A DNA stretch of 64,000 nucleotides from Herbiconiux sp. (GCF_023264895.1 NZ_JAHFUY010000020.1:20688-84687); one strand, 5' to 3'; counted from the stretch's first letter, positions 17,393 through 27,452 are shown. Program-made: numbers and translations. Notes: generated by a model not told the origin, from the sequence alone.

Positions 17393-18274
17393 GTGGTGCG
17401 CTCTAACCGACGTCTCCGATGGGCTGCGATACCGATCGCAGCCGTACTGTCAGTTGTCCTCGCCGGGTGCACGCAGGACCAGCTCCAGGGCTGGCTTCCC
17501 ACCGAGCCCGGCACCACGAACAACGTCGACCGCGTCATCGGCCTCTGGGTCACGTCGTGGATCGTGCTGCTCGTGGTGGGTGTCATCACCTGGGCGCTCA
17601 CCATCTGGGCGATCGTCGTGTACCGCCGCCGCAAGGGCCAGACCGGCCTGCCGGCTCAGCTGCGCTACAACATGCCGATCGAGATCTTCTACACGATCGT
17701 CCCGCTCATCCTCGTGCTCGGCTTCTTCGCCTTCACGGCGCGTGACCAGGATGCGATCGAGGCCGCCTACGACGACCCCGAGGTCACCATCCAGGTCTTC
17801 GGCAAGCAGTGGGCGTGGGACTTCAACTACGTCGACGAAGACGTCTATTACGCGGGCGTGCAGGGTCAGGACGACCCGAACGACGCGAACGGCGAGCTGG
17901 TCGAATCCGAGATCCCCACCCTCTACCTTCCCGTCGGCAAGACAGTCGAGGTCCAGCTCGAGTCGCGCGACGTCATCCATTCGTTCTGGGTCATCGACTT
18001 CCTCTACAAGAAGGACATGCTGCCCGGCAAGACGAACTACATGTACGTCACGCCCGAGCGTGAAGGAACATTCTCCGGCAAGTGTGCCGAGCTCTGCGGC
18101 GAGTACCACTCGATGATGCTGTTCAACGTGAAGGTCGTCTCCCAGCAGGAATACGACGACTACATCCAGTCGCTCCGCGACTCGGGCCAGGAGGGTCAGC
18201 TCGGCCACGAGTATGACCGCAACCAGAACCTCCCGGGCATCGGTGTGCCCGAGGACCACGAAGAAGAAGAGTAG
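17393..18274 (+). CDS. ctaC: Cytochrome c oxidase subunit II
   Basis: 293 residues. A lipoprotein-type signal (VVLAGC lipobox near residue 25) is followed by two membrane helices and the periplasmic cupredoxin domain. The CuA ligands are clear: His in VIHSFW and Cys231, Cys235, His239 and Met242 in CAELCGEYHSMM. In actinobacteria this subunit accepts electrons directly from the diheme cytochrome QcrC within a bcc-aa3 supercomplex. A charged insert (YAGVQGQDDPNDANGE) in the CuA domain is typical of actinobacterial CtaC. Start is GTG 17393; a second GTG three bases later is equally possible. Confidence 0.96.
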   Translation: MVRSNRRLRWAAIPIAAVLSVVLAGCTQDQLQGWLPTEPGTTNNVDRVIGLWVTSWIVLLVVGVITWALTIWAIVVYRRRKGQTGLPAQLRYNMPIEIFYTIVPLILVLGFFAFTARDQDAIEAAYDDPEVTIQVFGKQWAWDFNYVDEDVYYAGVQGQDDPNDANGELVESEIPTLYLPVGKTVEVQLESRDVIHSFWVIDFLYKKDMLPGKTNYMYVTPEREGTFSGKCAELCGEYHSMMLFNVKVVSQQEYDDYIQSLRDSGQEGQLGHEYDRNQNLPGIGVPEDHEEEE

Positions 18275-18283
18275 GAACGCGAC

Positions 18284-20023
18284 ATGACTGCAACCGTCGA
18301 CGTGACGTCGGTCGGCTCTCCGGCCCCCCTTCCCACTCCCTCGAAGACCGTGGGGCGCAAGGGCAACATCCTGGTCAAGTGGATCACCTCCACCGACCAC
18401 AAGACCATCGGGTACATGTACCTGATCGCCTCGTTCTTGTTCTTCTGCCTCGGCGGCGTGATGGCCCTCGTCATCCGGGCTCAGCTCTTCGAGCCGGGCC
18501 TCGAGCTGCTGCAGACGAAGGACCAGTACAACCAGCTCTTCACGATGCATGGCACGATCATGCTGCTGATGTTCGCGACACCGCTGTTCGCAGGGTTCGC
18601 CAACGCGCTCATGCCGCTGCAGATCGGCGCGCCGGATGTCGCCTTCCCGCGACTGAACGCGTTCGCTTTCTGGCTCTTCCTCTTCGGTTCGCTGATCGCT
18701 GTCTCAGGCTTCCTCACTCCGCAGGGGGCGGCCTCATTCGGCTGGTTCGCCTACGCGCCGCTGTCGTCGACCACGTTCACGCCGGGAGACGGCGGAAACC
18801 TCTGGGTCTTCGGCCTCGGCCTCTCGGGCTTCGGCACCATCCTCGGTGCGGTGAACTTCATCACGACCATCATCACGCTGCGTGCCCCGGGCATGACCAT
18901 GTTCCGGATGCCCATCTTCACCTGGAACATCCTGGTCACGTCGATCCTCGTGCTGATGGCCTTCCCGGTGCTCGCCGCCGCGCTCTTCGCGCTCGGTTCG
19001 GACCGTGTCTTCGGGGCCCACATCTATGACCCGGCCAACGGCGGTGTGCTCCTCTGGCAGCACTTGTTCTGGTTCTTCGGGCACCCGGAGGTGTACATCA
19101 TCGCGCTGCCGTTCTTCGGCATCGTCTCCGAGGTGTTCCCGGTCTTCAGCCGCAAGCCGATCTTCGGCTACAAGACGCTGATCTACGCCACGATCTCGAT
19201 CGCGGCCCTCTCGGTCACGGTGTGGGCGCACCACATGTACGTCACCGGCTCCGTGCTGCTGCCCTTCTTCTCTTTGATGACGATGTTGATCGCGGTGCCC
19301 ACGGGTGTGAAGATCTTCAACTGGATCGGCACGATGTGGCGGGGCTCCGTCACGTTCGAGACGCCGATGATCTGGGCCATCGGCTTCCTCATCACCTTCA
19401 CCTTCGGTGGCCTGACCGGTGTCATCCTGGCGTCGCCGCCGCTCGACTTCCACGTCTCGGACACGTACTTCGTGGTGGCGCACTTCCACTACGTGGTGTT
19501 CGGCACGGTCGTGTTCGCCATGTTCTCGGGCTTCTACTTCTGGTGGCCCAAGTGGACGGGCAAGATGCTCAACGAGCGTCTCGGCTACTGGCACTTCTGG
19601 CTGCTGTTCATCGGCTTCCACACCACGTTCCTCATCCAGCACTGGCTGGGCGTCATCGGCATGCCTCGTCGTTACGCCACCTACCAGCCTGAAGAGGGCT
19701 ACGAGTGGATGAACCAGCTCTCCACGATCGGTGCGTTCGTGCTGGCCGCCTCGATGATCCCGTTCTTCCTGAACGTGTACATCACGGCCCGCAAGGCGCC
19801 CAAGGTCACGGTGAACGACCCGTGGGGCTACGGCCGCTCGCTCGAGTGGGCCACCTCGTGCCCGCCGCCGCGCCACAACTTCACCTCGATCCCGCGCATC
19901 CGCTCGGAGTCGCCGGCGTTCGACCTCAACCACCCCGAGGCCGGCATCCCGGTCGGTGTGGGTCCGGCGAAGGACGCTCCGGATGCTCCCACCTACGACG
20001 TCTCGCAAGGCAAGGTCAAGTAA
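18284..20023 (+). CDS. ctaD: Cytochrome c oxidase subunit I (aa3-type)
   Basis: 579 residues with twelve membrane helices. Heme and CuB ligands are in place: TMHGTIMLL (low-spin heme a), WFFGHPEVY (CuB His with the cross-linked Tyr), HHMYVTG (CuB His pair) and [10 protein letters not shown] (heme a3 and a ligands). The enzyme reduces oxygen to water and pumps protons. The gene starts 9 bases after ctaC and is followed 3 bases later by ctaF, forming the ctaC-ctaD-ctaF operon. Confidence 0.98.
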   Translation: MTATVDVTSVGSPAPLPTPSKTVGRKGNILVKWITSTDHKTIGYMYLIASFLFFCLGGVMALVIRAQLFEPGLELLQTKDQYNQLFTMHGTIMLLMFATPLFAGFANALMPLQIGAPDVAFPRLNAFAFWLFLFGSLIAVSGFLTPQGAASFGWFAYAPLSSTTFTPGDGGNLWVFGLGLSGFGTILGAVNFITTIITLRAPGMTMFRMPIFTWNILVTSILVLMAFPVLAAALFALGSDRVFGAHIYDPANGGVLLWQHLFWFFGHPEVYIIALPFFGIVSEVFPVFSRKPIFGYKTLIYATISIAALSVTVWAHHMYVTGSVLLPFFSLMTMLIAVPTGVKIFNWIGTMWRGSVTFETPMIWAIGFLITFTFGGLTGVILASPPLDFHVSDTYFVVAHFHYVVFGTVVFAMFSGFYFWWPKWTGKMLNERLGYWHFWLLFIGFHTTFLIQHWLGVIGMPRRYATYQPEEGYEWMNQLSTIGAFVLAASMIPFFLNVYITARKAPKVTVNDPWGYGRSLEWATSCPPPRHNFTSIPRIRSESPAFDLNHPEAGIPVGVGPAKDAPDAPTYDVSQGKVK

Positions 20024-20026
20024 CCC

Positions 20027-20446
20027 ATGAGAGCCAACACCAATCTCTTCTGGATCCTGTTCGTCTTCATGCTCCTGGCCACGGCGGCCTACACGGTCTG
20101 GTCGCTGATCTACTTCGAGGGTCAGATCGAGTGGGTGGGCACGCTCGGCATCGGCCTCGCGGCTATCCTGTCGGCGTTCCTCGCCTTCTACCTCGGCCGT
20201 GTGCACAAGTCGCAGGGCGGCGAGCTGCCCGAAGACCGCCTCGACTCGAACATCGACGACGGCGACCCGGAGCTCGGCTTCTACAGCCCGTGGAGCTGGT
20301 GGCCCATCATCCTCGCGGGTGGCGGCGCCCTGCTCATGCTGGGCCTCGCTGTGGGCTTCTGGATCTGCTTCATCGCCGGAGCCCTCACCCTCGTGGCCAT
20401 CGTCGGCTGGGTCTTCGAGTACTACCGCGGCTACTTCGCCCGCTAG
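20027..20446 (+). CDS. ctaF: Cytochrome c oxidase subunit IV (actinobacterial CtaF)
   Basis: 139 residues with four membrane helices: MRANTNLFWILFVFMLLATAAYTVW start, then about 40-60, 92-112 and 113-135. The conserved loop ESQ/DPELGFYSPWSWWPI motif is represented by GDPELGFYSPWSWWPI. This subunit is specific to actinobacterial aa3 oxidases and stabilises the complex. It is the last gene of ctaC-ctaD-ctaF, followed 17 bases later by a perfect bidirectional terminator. Confidence 0.94.
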   Translation: MRANTNLFWILFVFMLLATAAYTVWSLIYFEGQIEWVGTLGIGLAAILSAFLAFYLGRVHKSQGGELPEDRLDSNIDDGDPELGFYSPWSWWPIILAGGGALLMLGLAVGFWICFIAGALTLVAIVGWVFEYYRGYFAR

Positions 20447-20462
20447 TCCACCCTCCACGCCA

Positions 20463-20503
20463 GAAGGCGCCCGCCCCTTCCCGGGCCGGGCGCCTTCGTC
20501 GTT
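20463..20503. terminator. Bidirectional terminator between ctaF and the CWB2 gene
   Basis: Perfect eleven-base stem GAAGGCGCCCG (20463-20473) with CGGGCGCCTTC (20487-20497), followed on the plus strand by a T-rich stretch. It lies between two convergent genes and can stop transcription from both sides. Confidence 0.8.
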
Positions 20504-20526
20504 TCCGTAGGAGCCGTGGTGTCAGG

Positions 20527-21831
20527 TCAGGGGGAGCAGACCGTCAGCTTCTCCACCGCGGTGCTGACGGAGGCGGTTCCGCCGAGGATCACGATCTTCT
20601 TGGCACCGAGCATCGTGATCTTGTGGGCGGTGTCGATCGGGATGCAGTCCTTCGTCGTCAGCATGATCGGCGAGCCGCTCTTCCTGGCGAGCACAGCGCC
20701 CGAGAGCGCATCCGGGAACGTGACGCCCGTGGCCAGGTAGACGGTGTCCACGGTGGTGGACGGCTTGGCGAATGCGAAGCGCGCCACGCCGGAGGACACG
20801 AAGTAGCGGTTGGCTCCTGCGATGCGCACGGTCTTGCCGACCCAGAGGCGGCTCGCCGAGTCTGACAGCTCGCGCGAGATGGTGTTCTCGCCACCCAGCA
20901 GCGCGATGCCGTTGACTCCGCGGGTGTCCAGGATGGCCTTCTCCTCGGCGGTGAAGGCGGTCTGCAGCCCGTTCACGAGCAGCACGGGAGCCATCGGAGC
21001 GCCGCTCAGCGCATCCGGGAACACTCGGCCACTGGCGACCGCGACGAAGCTCAGGGAGGTCGCACCGAAGGTCGGATGGCTGATCAGATTCCTCGACACC
21101 TCGAAGCGGTCGAAGCCGTCGATCCGAGTGATCGTGGCCGCAGGAAGCGCGGCCTTGATGGCGGCGGCGACGGCAGGCTCGACCGTGTCCTCGCCTCCGA
21201 GCACGACGACGTCGGTCGGCTTCAGGCGGGCGAGCTCATCGGACACGACCTGCGGCAGCGACTTCGCCGAGGAGAGGAGCAGGGGAGCGGAGCGCTGCGC
21301 AGCGACGCCGGCGCCACTCAGCGCGTCGGAGAACTTCTCGCCGCTGGCGATGTAGACCAGCGGTGCCGTGGCCGGAGCCGGCACGGTGGCCTGGGAGATC
21401 TTGACTGCCTCCGCGTAGCGGTCCGTCGCGTCGATTCGCGAGACGGTGAGCGACGGATCCAGCGTGACGTCGGCCTTCACGTCGACCGTGCAGACGATCG
21501 ACGAGGTCCTGGTGTCTCCGTTCGTGAGCTGGACCGTGAAGGTGTTGACCCCGAGCTTGCTCGGTGCACCCTCGTAGGAGGCGTACCAGCTGTGGTTGTC
21601 GATCGTGACGCCGGGGAACGACCCGGCGATGATGGAGCCCGTGAGCGACTCCTCCTGGGCCCACAGGTCCTGGTCGTAGTACTGCACGCCGGCGGAGGCG
21701 GTTGCCGGAGGGCACATGGGCTGCGGAAGCGTGGGCTCGGCTGAGGCGGCGCCGGCGGACAGGGTCGTCAGGCCCGACGCGACGACCAGAACGGCCAACG
21801 CCGTGGCCGGGATGGAACGGATGGGGGACAT
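20527..21831 (-). CDS. Secreted protein with three cell-wall-binding type 2 (CWB2) repeats
   Basis: 434 residues. A Sec signal peptide (cleavage near SAGAASAEP, about residue 32) leads to an N-terminal module of about 110 residues with two cysteines that I do not recognise. Three CWB2 repeats follow (starting near residues 131, 228 and 331). Each has the pattern R-[IF]-D/G-A-x-R-[YF] ... PDALSGA ... [IV]-LLGG: for example RIDATDRYAEA / KFSDALSGAG / VVVLGGEDTV. CWB2 modules bind anionic cell-wall polymers non-covalently. The protein should sit on the outer wall, with the N-terminal module as effector. It lies between the convergent ctaF and qcrB transcripts with its own terminators and a palindromic 5' leader. 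Confidence 0.88.
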   Translation of the reverse strand: MSPIRSIPATALAVLVVASGLTTLSAGAASAEPTLPQPMCPPATASAGVQYYDQDLWAQEESLTGSIIAGSFPGVTIDNHSWYASYEGAPSKLGVNTFTVQLTNGDTRTSSIVCTVDVKADVTLDPSLTVSRIDATDRYAEAVKISQATVPAPATAPLVYIASGEKFSDALSGAGVAAQRSAPLLLSSAKSLPQVVSDELARLKPTDVVVLGGEDTVEPAVAAAIKAALPAATITRIDGFDRFEVSRNLISHPTFGATSLSFVAVASGRVFPDALSGAPMAPVLLVNGLQTAFTAEEKAILDTRGVNGIALLGGENTISRELSDSASRLWVGKTVRIAGANRYFVSSGVARFAFAKPSTTVDTVYLATGVTFPDALSGAVLARKSGSPIMLTTKDCIPIDTAHKITMLGAKKIVILGGTASVSTAVEKLTVCSP

Positions 21832-21854
21832 AGGAGAACTTCCTTCTTCGGGGT

Positions 21855-21878
21855 GGGTCGACCAAGCTTGGTCGCCCC
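21855..21878. promoter_or_regulatory. Palindromic dyad in the 5' leader of the CWB2 gene
   Basis: A perfect 16-base palindrome (21859-21874, CGACCAAG/CTTGGTCG) is extended by GGG/CCC after one mismatch. It is centred about 35 bases upstream of the CWB2 start, with a second small palindrome AGGAGCTCCT at 21881-21890. It could be an operator or an RNA hairpin in the leader. Confidence 0.5.
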
Positions 21879-21932
21879 GGAGGAGCTCCTGTTATGAGCA
21901 ATCAGTACTCAGGTGCCGAGGGCGGGAACGAC

Positions 21933-21966
21933 GAAGGGCCCCTCGCACGGAGTGCGGGGGCCCTTC
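21933..21966 (-). terminator. Terminator downstream of qcrB
   Basis: Ten-base arms GAAGGGCCCC (21933-21942) and GGGGCCCTTC (21957-21966) enclose a further five-base stem CGCAC/GTGCG. It starts 11 bases after the qcrB stop in the direction of transcription and separates the qcr operon from the CWB2 gene. Confidence 0.75.
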
Positions 21967-21977
21967 GGGGAGTGGGG

Positions 21978-23699
21978 CTACGGCTTCGTGAGGCCGGGGC
22001 CCTCCTCGAGGGAGTGGTCGGTGCCGTCGCCGTGGGTGCCGTGGTGGCCGTGGCCGGACTCGAGCTCCTGCTGCTGGGCGGGGGCGATGCGGTCTTCGAA
22101 GAACCAGCGCGAGACGCGGGCGCGGAAGCGCATGCCGGGCGTGATCTGGCCCTTGGCGTTGGGGCGGAGCATGATCGGCTCGTAGACCTCGAAGTCGACC
22201 AGACGCCAGCGCTCGTAGTCGTCGACCTGCTCGTGCACCTCGATGTACTCGCCACCGGGGAGTCGCACGATGCGGCCCGACTCGAAGCCGTGCAGCACGA
22301 TCTCGCGGTCCTTCTTCATGAGCGCGATGCACACGCGCTTCGTGACGAAGAACGCCAGGAACGGCCCGAGCACGACCCACGCCTGGATGGTGTGGATGAC
22401 GCCCTCGATCGACAGCTGGAAGTGCGTCGCCATGAGGTCGGACGAGGCCGCCGCCCAGAGACCCGCGTAGAAGGTGACGCCGGCCGCGCCGATGGCGGTG
22501 CGGGTGGGGGCGTTGCGCGGGCGGTCGAGGATGTGGTGCTCGCGCTTGTCGCCCGTGACCCAGCCCTCGATGAACGGGTAGGCGGCAACAGCGGCGAGCA
22601 GTCCCACGAGCGCGATGACCGGCACGATGATGTTGATCGACCAGGTGTGGTCGAGCCAGACGAACTCCCATCCCGGCGGGATCAATCGCAGGGCACCGTC
22701 GGCGAAGCCGATGTACCAGTCCGGCTGGGTACCCGCCGACACCGGCGAGGGGTCGTACGGGCCGTAGTTCCAGATCGGGTTGATCGTGAAGAACGAAGCC
22801 ATCAGGGCGATGACGCCGAACACCAGGAAGAAGAAGCCACCGGCCTTCGCCGCGTACACGGGGAGGATCGGGTAGCCGATGACGTTGTTGTTCGTGCGAC
22901 CGGCACCGGCGTACTGCGTGTGCTTGTGCACGATCACGAACACGAGGTGGAGGGCGAGGAACGCCACGAGGATCGCCGGCAGCAGCAGGATGTGCAGCGT
23001 GTAGAGGCGCCCCACGATCGCCGTTCCCGGGAACTCGCCGCCGAACAGCAGGAACGAGGTCCACGTGCCGATCACGGGGATGCCCTTGATCAGGCCGTCG
23101 ATGATCCGGAGGCCGTTGCCCGAGAGCAGGTCGTCGGGGAGCGAGTAGCCCGTGAAGCCCTCGGCCATCGCCAGGACGAACAGCAGGAAGCCGATGACCC
23201 AGTTGAGCTCACGCGGCTTGCGGAATGCACCCGTGAAGAACACGCGGAGCATATGCAGGCCGATGGCGGCGATGAACAGCAGCGCCGCCCAGTGGTGGAT
23301 CTGGCGCACCAGGAGACCGCCACGCACATCGAATGAGATGTGCAGCGCCGACTCCATGGCCGCCGACATCTCGACGCCCTTCATCGGCACGTAGGCGCCG
23401 TCGTAGTGCGTCTCGACCATCGAGGCCTGGAAGAAGAACGTCAGGAACGTTCCGGACAGGATGATGACGACGAAGCTGTAGAGCGCCACCTCGCCGAGCA
23501 TGAACGACCAGTGGTCGGGGAAGATCTTGCGGCCGAACTCCTTGACGACGCCCGAGATGCTCGTGCGGTCCTCGATGTAGTTCGACGCGGCGGCGGTGAA
23601 GCCTCCGCTCTTCGGCTTCGCGGGCCCGTTGTCGGTGGCGGCGGCGGCGCCCGCAGGCGTGCTGTCTCCCGATCCGGTCCTGTCGATCGTGCTGGTCAT
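21978..23699 (-). CDS. qcrB: Cytochrome bc1 complex cytochrome b subunit
   Basis: 573 residues. The eight-helix cytochrome b core (about residues 60-400) carries the paired heme-ligand histidines (HHWAALLFIAAIGLHMLRVF and LYTLHILLLPAILVAFLALHLVFVIVHKH). The quinol-site helix includes GEFPGT, and the actinobacterial PDWYIGFADGALRLIPPGWE follows. A long C-terminal extension (about 420-573) with two extra helices and a His-rich tail is characteristic of actinobacterial QcrB. This is the menaquinol-oxidising subunit and the target of Q203-type inhibitors in mycobacteria. The start overlaps qcrA by ATGA. Confidence 0.97.
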   Translation of the reverse strand: MTSTIDRTGSGDSTPAGAAAATDNGPAKPKSGGFTAAASNYIEDRTSISGVVKEFGRKIFPDHWSFMLGEVALYSFVVIILSGTFLTFFFQASMVETHYDGAYVPMKGVEMSAAMESALHISFDVRGGLLVRQIHHWAALLFIAAIGLHMLRVFFTGAFRKPRELNWVIGFLLFVLAMAEGFTGYSLPDDLLSGNGLRIIDGLIKGIPVIGTWTSFLLFGGEFPGTAIVGRLYTLHILLLPAILVAFLALHLVFVIVHKHTQYAGAGRTNNNVIGYPILPVYAAKAGGFFFLVFGVIALMASFFTINPIWNYGPYDPSPVSAGTQPDWYIGFADGALRLIPPGWEFVWLDHTWSINIIVPVIALVGLLAAVAAYPFIEGWVTGDKREHHILDRPRNAPTRTAIGAAGVTFYAGLWAAASSDLMATHFQLSIEGVIHTIQAWVVLGPFLAFFVTKRVCIALMKKDREIVLHGFESGRIVRLPGGEYIEVHEQVDDYERWRLVDFEVYEPIMLRPNAKGQITPGMRFRARVSRWFFEDRIAPAQQQELESGHGHHGTHGDGTDHSLEEGPGLTKP

Positions 23700-24766
23700 G
23701 AACGCTCCCAGAAGCTAGGGCCGACAGGCTCGTTGAAATCGCTCCGGGCCACGAGGTAGCCCTCGGAGTCCACCTCGATGGGCAGCTGCGGCAGGGGGCG
23801 CTTGGCCGGTCCGAAGATGACCTCGCACTCCTTCGTCACGTCGAACGTCGACTGGTGGCAGGGGCAGAGCAGGTGATGGGTCTGCTGCTCGTACAGCGCC
23901 ACGGGGCAGCCGACGTGCGTGCAGATCTTGGAGTAGGCGACGATGCCGTCGTACGACCAGTCCTCGCGGCCGGGGCTGACCGTCAGGTCGTCGGGGTTCA
24001 GACGCATGAGCAGCACGGCGGCCTTGGCCTTCTGCTCGAGAAGGTCGTCGCGCTCGTTGAGGCCCTCGGGGATGATGTGGAAGACCGAGCCGATCGTGAC
24101 ATCCGAGGCCTTGACCGGGATGCCCGACGGGTCGAGCGTGAGGCGCGAGCCCTTCTTCCACATGGTGTGGCTGAGCAGCTCCACGGGATCCTCGTCCTGA
24201 GGAGCCCAGCCGCGGAAGAGCACGAGGCCCGGCAGCGGGAACGCCACGAGAGCCCCGATGAGGCTGTTGCGGATCAGCGTGCGACGCCCGAAGCCCGACT
24301 CCTGGTCGGCCTCGTGGAAGATCTCGACCGCGCGGTCGCGGGTGGCTTGCGTGCCGCGGATCGGGTGGCGCTCGTCGATGCCCTCCTTGTCGGCCATCAG
24401 TGCCTTGCCCCAGTGCACGGCGCCGAGGCCGATGCCGAAGAGGGCGAGCGCCGAGCCGACACCGATGAACAGGTTGTTCAGGCGGATCGCGGCTATGTCG
24501 CCGTCTTCGATCGGGAAGGCCATGTAGGCCGCCAGGGCGAAGATGCTGCCGGCGATCGACAGGTAGAACAGCGTGTAGACCGTGCGCTGGGCGTGCTTGG
24601 CCTTCTTGGGGTCGAGATCCGTGACGCGCTTGCGGTGGGGCGGCTCGCCCGGGTTCACCACATCGGAAGCAATGACCGCGGTGCCGGTCGACGCGGCTCG
24701 ACTCGTCTCGACGGCCGACGAATCTGAAGCGGCAGAATCGTGCCCGCTCACCCCGTCATGTGCCAT
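23696..24766 (-). CDS. qcrA: Cytochrome bc1 complex Rieske iron-sulfur subunit
   Basis: 356 residues. Three membrane helices in the N-terminal half (about residues 65-85, 100-120 and 170-190) replace the single helix of proteobacterial Rieske proteins, as in other actinobacteria. The C-terminal Rieske domain has both cluster boxes, CTHVGCPV and CPCHQSTFD (Cys-His ligands plus disulfide cysteines). It transfers electrons from menaquinol to the diheme QcrC. Translation is coupled to qcrB by a four-base overlap. Confidence 0.96.
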   Translation of the reverse strand: MAHDGVSGHDSAASDSSAVETSRAASTGTAVIASDVVNPGEPPHRKRVTDLDPKKAKHAQRTVYTLFYLSIAGSIFALAAYMAFPIEDGDIAAIRLNNLFIGVGSALALFGIGLGAVHWGKALMADKEGIDERHPIRGTQATRDRAVEIFHEADQESGFGRRTLIRNSLIGALVAFPLPGLVLFRGWAPQDEDPVELLSHTMWKKGSRLTLDPSGIPVKASDVTIGSVFHIIPEGLNERDDLLEQKAKAAVLLMRLNPDDLTVSPGREDWSYDGIVAYSKICTHVGCPVALYEQQTHHLLCPCHQSTFDVTKECEVIFGPAKRPLPQLPIEVDSEGYLVARSDFNEPVGPSFWERS

Positions 24767-24821
24767 TGTTTTCCCTTTCGAGCTTGCTGTTCTGTGCTGT
24801 GCCTGTGTTCACGGGCGAGGG

Positions 24822-25616
24822 CTAGTTCGACTTCGCGGTCAGCCAGACCATGAGGCCGATGATCGCTCCTAGTCCGAAGATCCAGGCGAACAGGCCCTCG
24901 GCGACCGGACCGAGTGCACCGAGCTCGTACCCGCCGGGGGACGGGTTGTTCTCGATGTACTTCAGGTACGTGATGATGTCGCGCTTGTCTTCCGGCGTGA
25001 GGTTGTCGTCGTTGAAGACCGGCATGTTCTGCGGGCCGGTGAGCATGGCCTCGTAGATGTGGGTGGCGAGCACTCCGGTGAGCTCGGGGGCGTACTTGCC
25101 CTCGGTGAGCGCTCCACCGGCACCGGCGACGTTGTGGCACATGGCGCAGTTGATGCGGAACAGCTCGCCGCCGTTCGCCGCGTCGCCGTCGGCCTGCAGG
25201 AGGCTCTCGTCGGGGACCGCGGGACCGGGGGAGATCGAGGCGACGAAGGCCACGAGGGCGGCGGTCTGCTCGTCGGTGAACTGGGTTGGCTTCTGCATGG
25301 CCTGCGGGCCCTGCATGGCCATCGGCATGCGGCCGGTGCCCACCTGGAAGTTGACGGAGGCCGCTCCGACGCCGATCAGCGCGGGGCCGTCGTCGGTGCC
25401 CTCGAGGCTCATGCCGTGGCAGGTGGCGCAGTTCGCGGCGAAGAGCTTCTTGCCCTCGTCGATGACCGCCTGGCTCGTGATCTCGGTGTCGGCGGTCGCG
25501 GTGGTGGTGCTGCTGAACGCCGCGTACCCTCCGCCGGTGACGACCAGGCCGATCGCAATCAGCACGACAGTTGCCAGGGGATGGCGTCTGCTGGCTTTCC
25601 TGCTCCTGCGGGCCAT
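24822..25616 (-). CDS. qcrC: Cytochrome bc1 complex diheme cytochrome c subunit
   Basis: 264 residues. An N-terminal signal/anchor (ATVVLIAIGLVVTGGGYAAF) and a C-terminal helix (LFAWIFGLGAIIGLMVWLTA) flank two cytochrome c domains, each with CXXCH (CATCHG near residue 60, CAMCHN near residue 158). In actinobacteria this membrane-bound subunit replaces soluble cytochrome c and docks onto CtaC. It starts upstream of qcrA with a 55-base gap and follows ctaE, forming ctaE-qcrC-qcrA-qcrB. Confidence 0.96.
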   Translation of the reverse strand: MARRSRKASRRHPLATVVLIAIGLVVTGGGYAAFSSTTTATADTEITSQAVIDEGKKLFAANCATCHGMSLEGTDDGPALIGVGAASVNFQVGTGRMPMAMQGPQAMQKPTQFTDEQTAALVAFVASISPGPAVPDESLLQADGDAANGGELFRINCAMCHNVAGAGGALTEGKYAPELTGVLATHIYEAMLTGPQNMPVFNDDNLTPEDKRDIITYLKYIENNPSPGGYELGALGPVAEGLFAWIFGLGAIIGLMVWLTAKSN

Positions 25617-25665
25617 TCTCTCTACTCTCTTTTTCGGGGCTTCGGGTGGATCGGTGCGGGCTGCG

Positions 25666-26295
25666 CTACTTGAGCACGTAGATCACGAGGAACAGTCCGA
25701 TCCAGACCACGTCGACGAAGTGCCAGTAGTACGACACCACGATGATCGAGGTCGCCTCTTTGTGACCGAAGTTCTTGACCGCGAACACGCGCCCGAGCAT
25801 GAGCAGCATCGCGATGAGACCGCCGGTCACGTGGAGCGCGTGGAAGCCGGTGGTGAGGTAGAAGGCCGAGCCGTAGGCGTCGCCGTCGAACGTGATGCCC
25901 TCGGAGACGAGCGTCGCGTACTCGAGCACCTGGCCGCTGACGAAGATGGCACCGAAGGCATAGGTGAGGAAGAGCCACTCGGTGACACCCCAGTCCTTCG
26001 GCTTCCAGCTCGTGCGCTTGGCCTGGCCGCGCTCGGCGGCGAAGACGGCGAACTGGCACCAGAAGGAGGATATGACGAGGATGATCGTGTTCACCAGCGC
26101 GAACGGCACGTTGAGGATCGACGCCTGCTCGGCCCACGCTCCCGGATTGGTGCTGCGGAGGGTGAAGTAGATGGCGAAGAGGCCCGCGAAGAACATGACC
26201 TCGCTGCCGAGCCACACGATGGTTCCCACCGCCACGATGTTGGGGCGCTGGACCATGGGGGCACTCTGAGATTGGGTCAATGAGCTGCTCGTCAC
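25666..26295 (-). CDS. ctaE: Cytochrome c oxidase subunit III
   Basis: About 209 residues with five membrane helices, the short form usual in actinobacteria (no first two helices). Signature residues include [13 protein letters not shown], the helix with [13 protein letters not shown] and the C-terminal [23 protein letters not shown] prefer GTG 26295: CATAAT, a good -10 element, ends about seven bases upstream and there is no ribosome site, so the message may be leaderless. ATG 26256 is an alternative that removes 13 residues. First gene of ctaE-qcrCAB. Confidence 0.93.
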   Translation of the reverse strand: MTSSSLTQSQSAPMVQRPNIVAVGTIVWLGSEVMFFAGLFAIYFTLRSTNPGAWAEQASILNVPFALVNTIILVISSFWCQFAVFAAERGQAKRTSWKPKDWGVTEWLFLTYAFGAIFVSGQVLEYATLVSEGITFDGDAYGSAFYLTTGFHALHVTGGLIAMLLMLGRVFAVKNFGHKEATSIIVVSYYWHFVDVVWIGLFLVIYVLK

Positions 26296-26398
26296 AAGAC
26301 CATTATGTCCGATTTCCCAGCTTGGTTTTGCAAAGCGGCTCCCTCGCGCGGCCGTACCGGCGTGTCCCGCGTGAGGAGCGACCCATAGGATCGTTCGT

Positions 26399-27451
26399 AT
26401 GGCTGAAACACATTCCTGGCCCGACATGATCGCGCACCTGCTGACCGGATCCGATCTCTCGATCTCCGAGGCGAGCTGGGCGATGAACAAGGTCATGCTG
26501 GGCGAGGTGACCGAGGCGCAGCTGGCGGGATTCCTCGTCGCGCTCCGGGCCAAGGGGGAGACCGTCGACGAGATCGTCGGGTTCCGGGATGCCATCCTCG
26601 ACCACGCGCTGCCCATCCGGGTCGACCCGTTCGTGCTCGACATCGTCGGCACCGGTGGCGACCGGTTCGGCACCGTGAACGTGTCGACCATGGCCTCGAT
26701 CGTGGCGGCCGCGAGCGGGGTGCCGGTGCTCAAGCACGGCAACAAGGCCGCGAGCTCGCTCTCCGGTTCCTCCGACGTGATGCGCTCGCTCGGCATCGAC
26801 ATCGACATCGAGCCCGAGCGCGTGGCGGAGGTGCTGCTGGAGACCGGGATCTCGTTCGCGTTCGCGGCGAAGTTCCACCCCGGCTTCAAGAACGCGGCCG
26901 CCGTGCGCGGCCAGCTCGGTGTGCCGACCGTGTTCAACTTCCTCGGCCCCCTCTGCAACCCCGCCCGCGCCGAGGCCTCGGCCGTGGGCGTCGCCCACCT
27001 CGACCGGGTGCCGCTGATCGTGGGCGTGTTCCAGACCCGCGGGGCGACCGCATTGGTGTTCCGCGGCGACGACGGGCTCGACGAGCTCACGACGACCGGA
27101 CACAGCCACATCTGGGAGGTCTCCCGCGGCTCCGTCAAGGAGCACGACCTCGACCCGCGCGACCTCGGGATCGCCCGCGCCGACATCGAGCAGCTGAAGG
27201 GCGGCGACGCCGACTACAACGCCGACGTGGTGCGGCGCGTCGTGTCGGGGGAGCAGGGCCCCGTGCGCGACATGGTGCTGCTGAACGCCGCCGCCGGCCT
27301 CGTGGCCTTCGAACTGGCCTCCGACCCCACCGAGGTCGACCGCACGATCGTCGACCGTCTCCGCGAGAAGATGACGATCGCGGCGGAGGCTGTGGACTCG
27401 GGGGCGGCGGCTCGGAAGCTCGAGGACTGGATCTTGGCTAGTAATAGATAG
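26399..27451 (+). CDS. trpD: Anthranilate phosphoribosyltransferase
   Basis: 350 residues, full length. It joins anthranilate to PRPP in tryptophan synthesis. The PRPP/Mg site [22 protein letters not shown] (near residue 83) and the conserved [21 protein letters not shown] are intact, as is [30 protein letters not shown]. The gene stands alone, divergent from ctaE, a position seen in many actinobacteria where trpD is split from other trp genes. TAGGAT 8 bases before the ATG, with no ribosome site, suggests a leaderless message. Confidence 0.96.
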   Translation: MAETHSWPDMIAHLLTGSDLSISEASWAMNKVMLGEVTEAQLAGFLVALRAKGETVDEIVGFRDAILDHALPIRVDPFVLDIVGTGGDRFGTVNVSTMASIVAAASGVPVLKHGNKAASSLSGSSDVMRSLGIDIDIEPERVAEVLLETGISFAFAAKFHPGFKNAAAVRGQLGVPTVFNFLGPLCNPARAEASAVGVAHLDRVPLIVGVFQTRGATALVFRGDDGLDELTTTGHSHIWEVSRGSVKEHDLDPRDLGIARADIEQLKGGDADYNADVVRRVVSGEQGPVRDMVLLNAAAGLVAFELASDPTEVDRTIVDRLREKMTIAAEAVDSGAAARKLEDWILASNR

Positions 27452-27452
27452 T

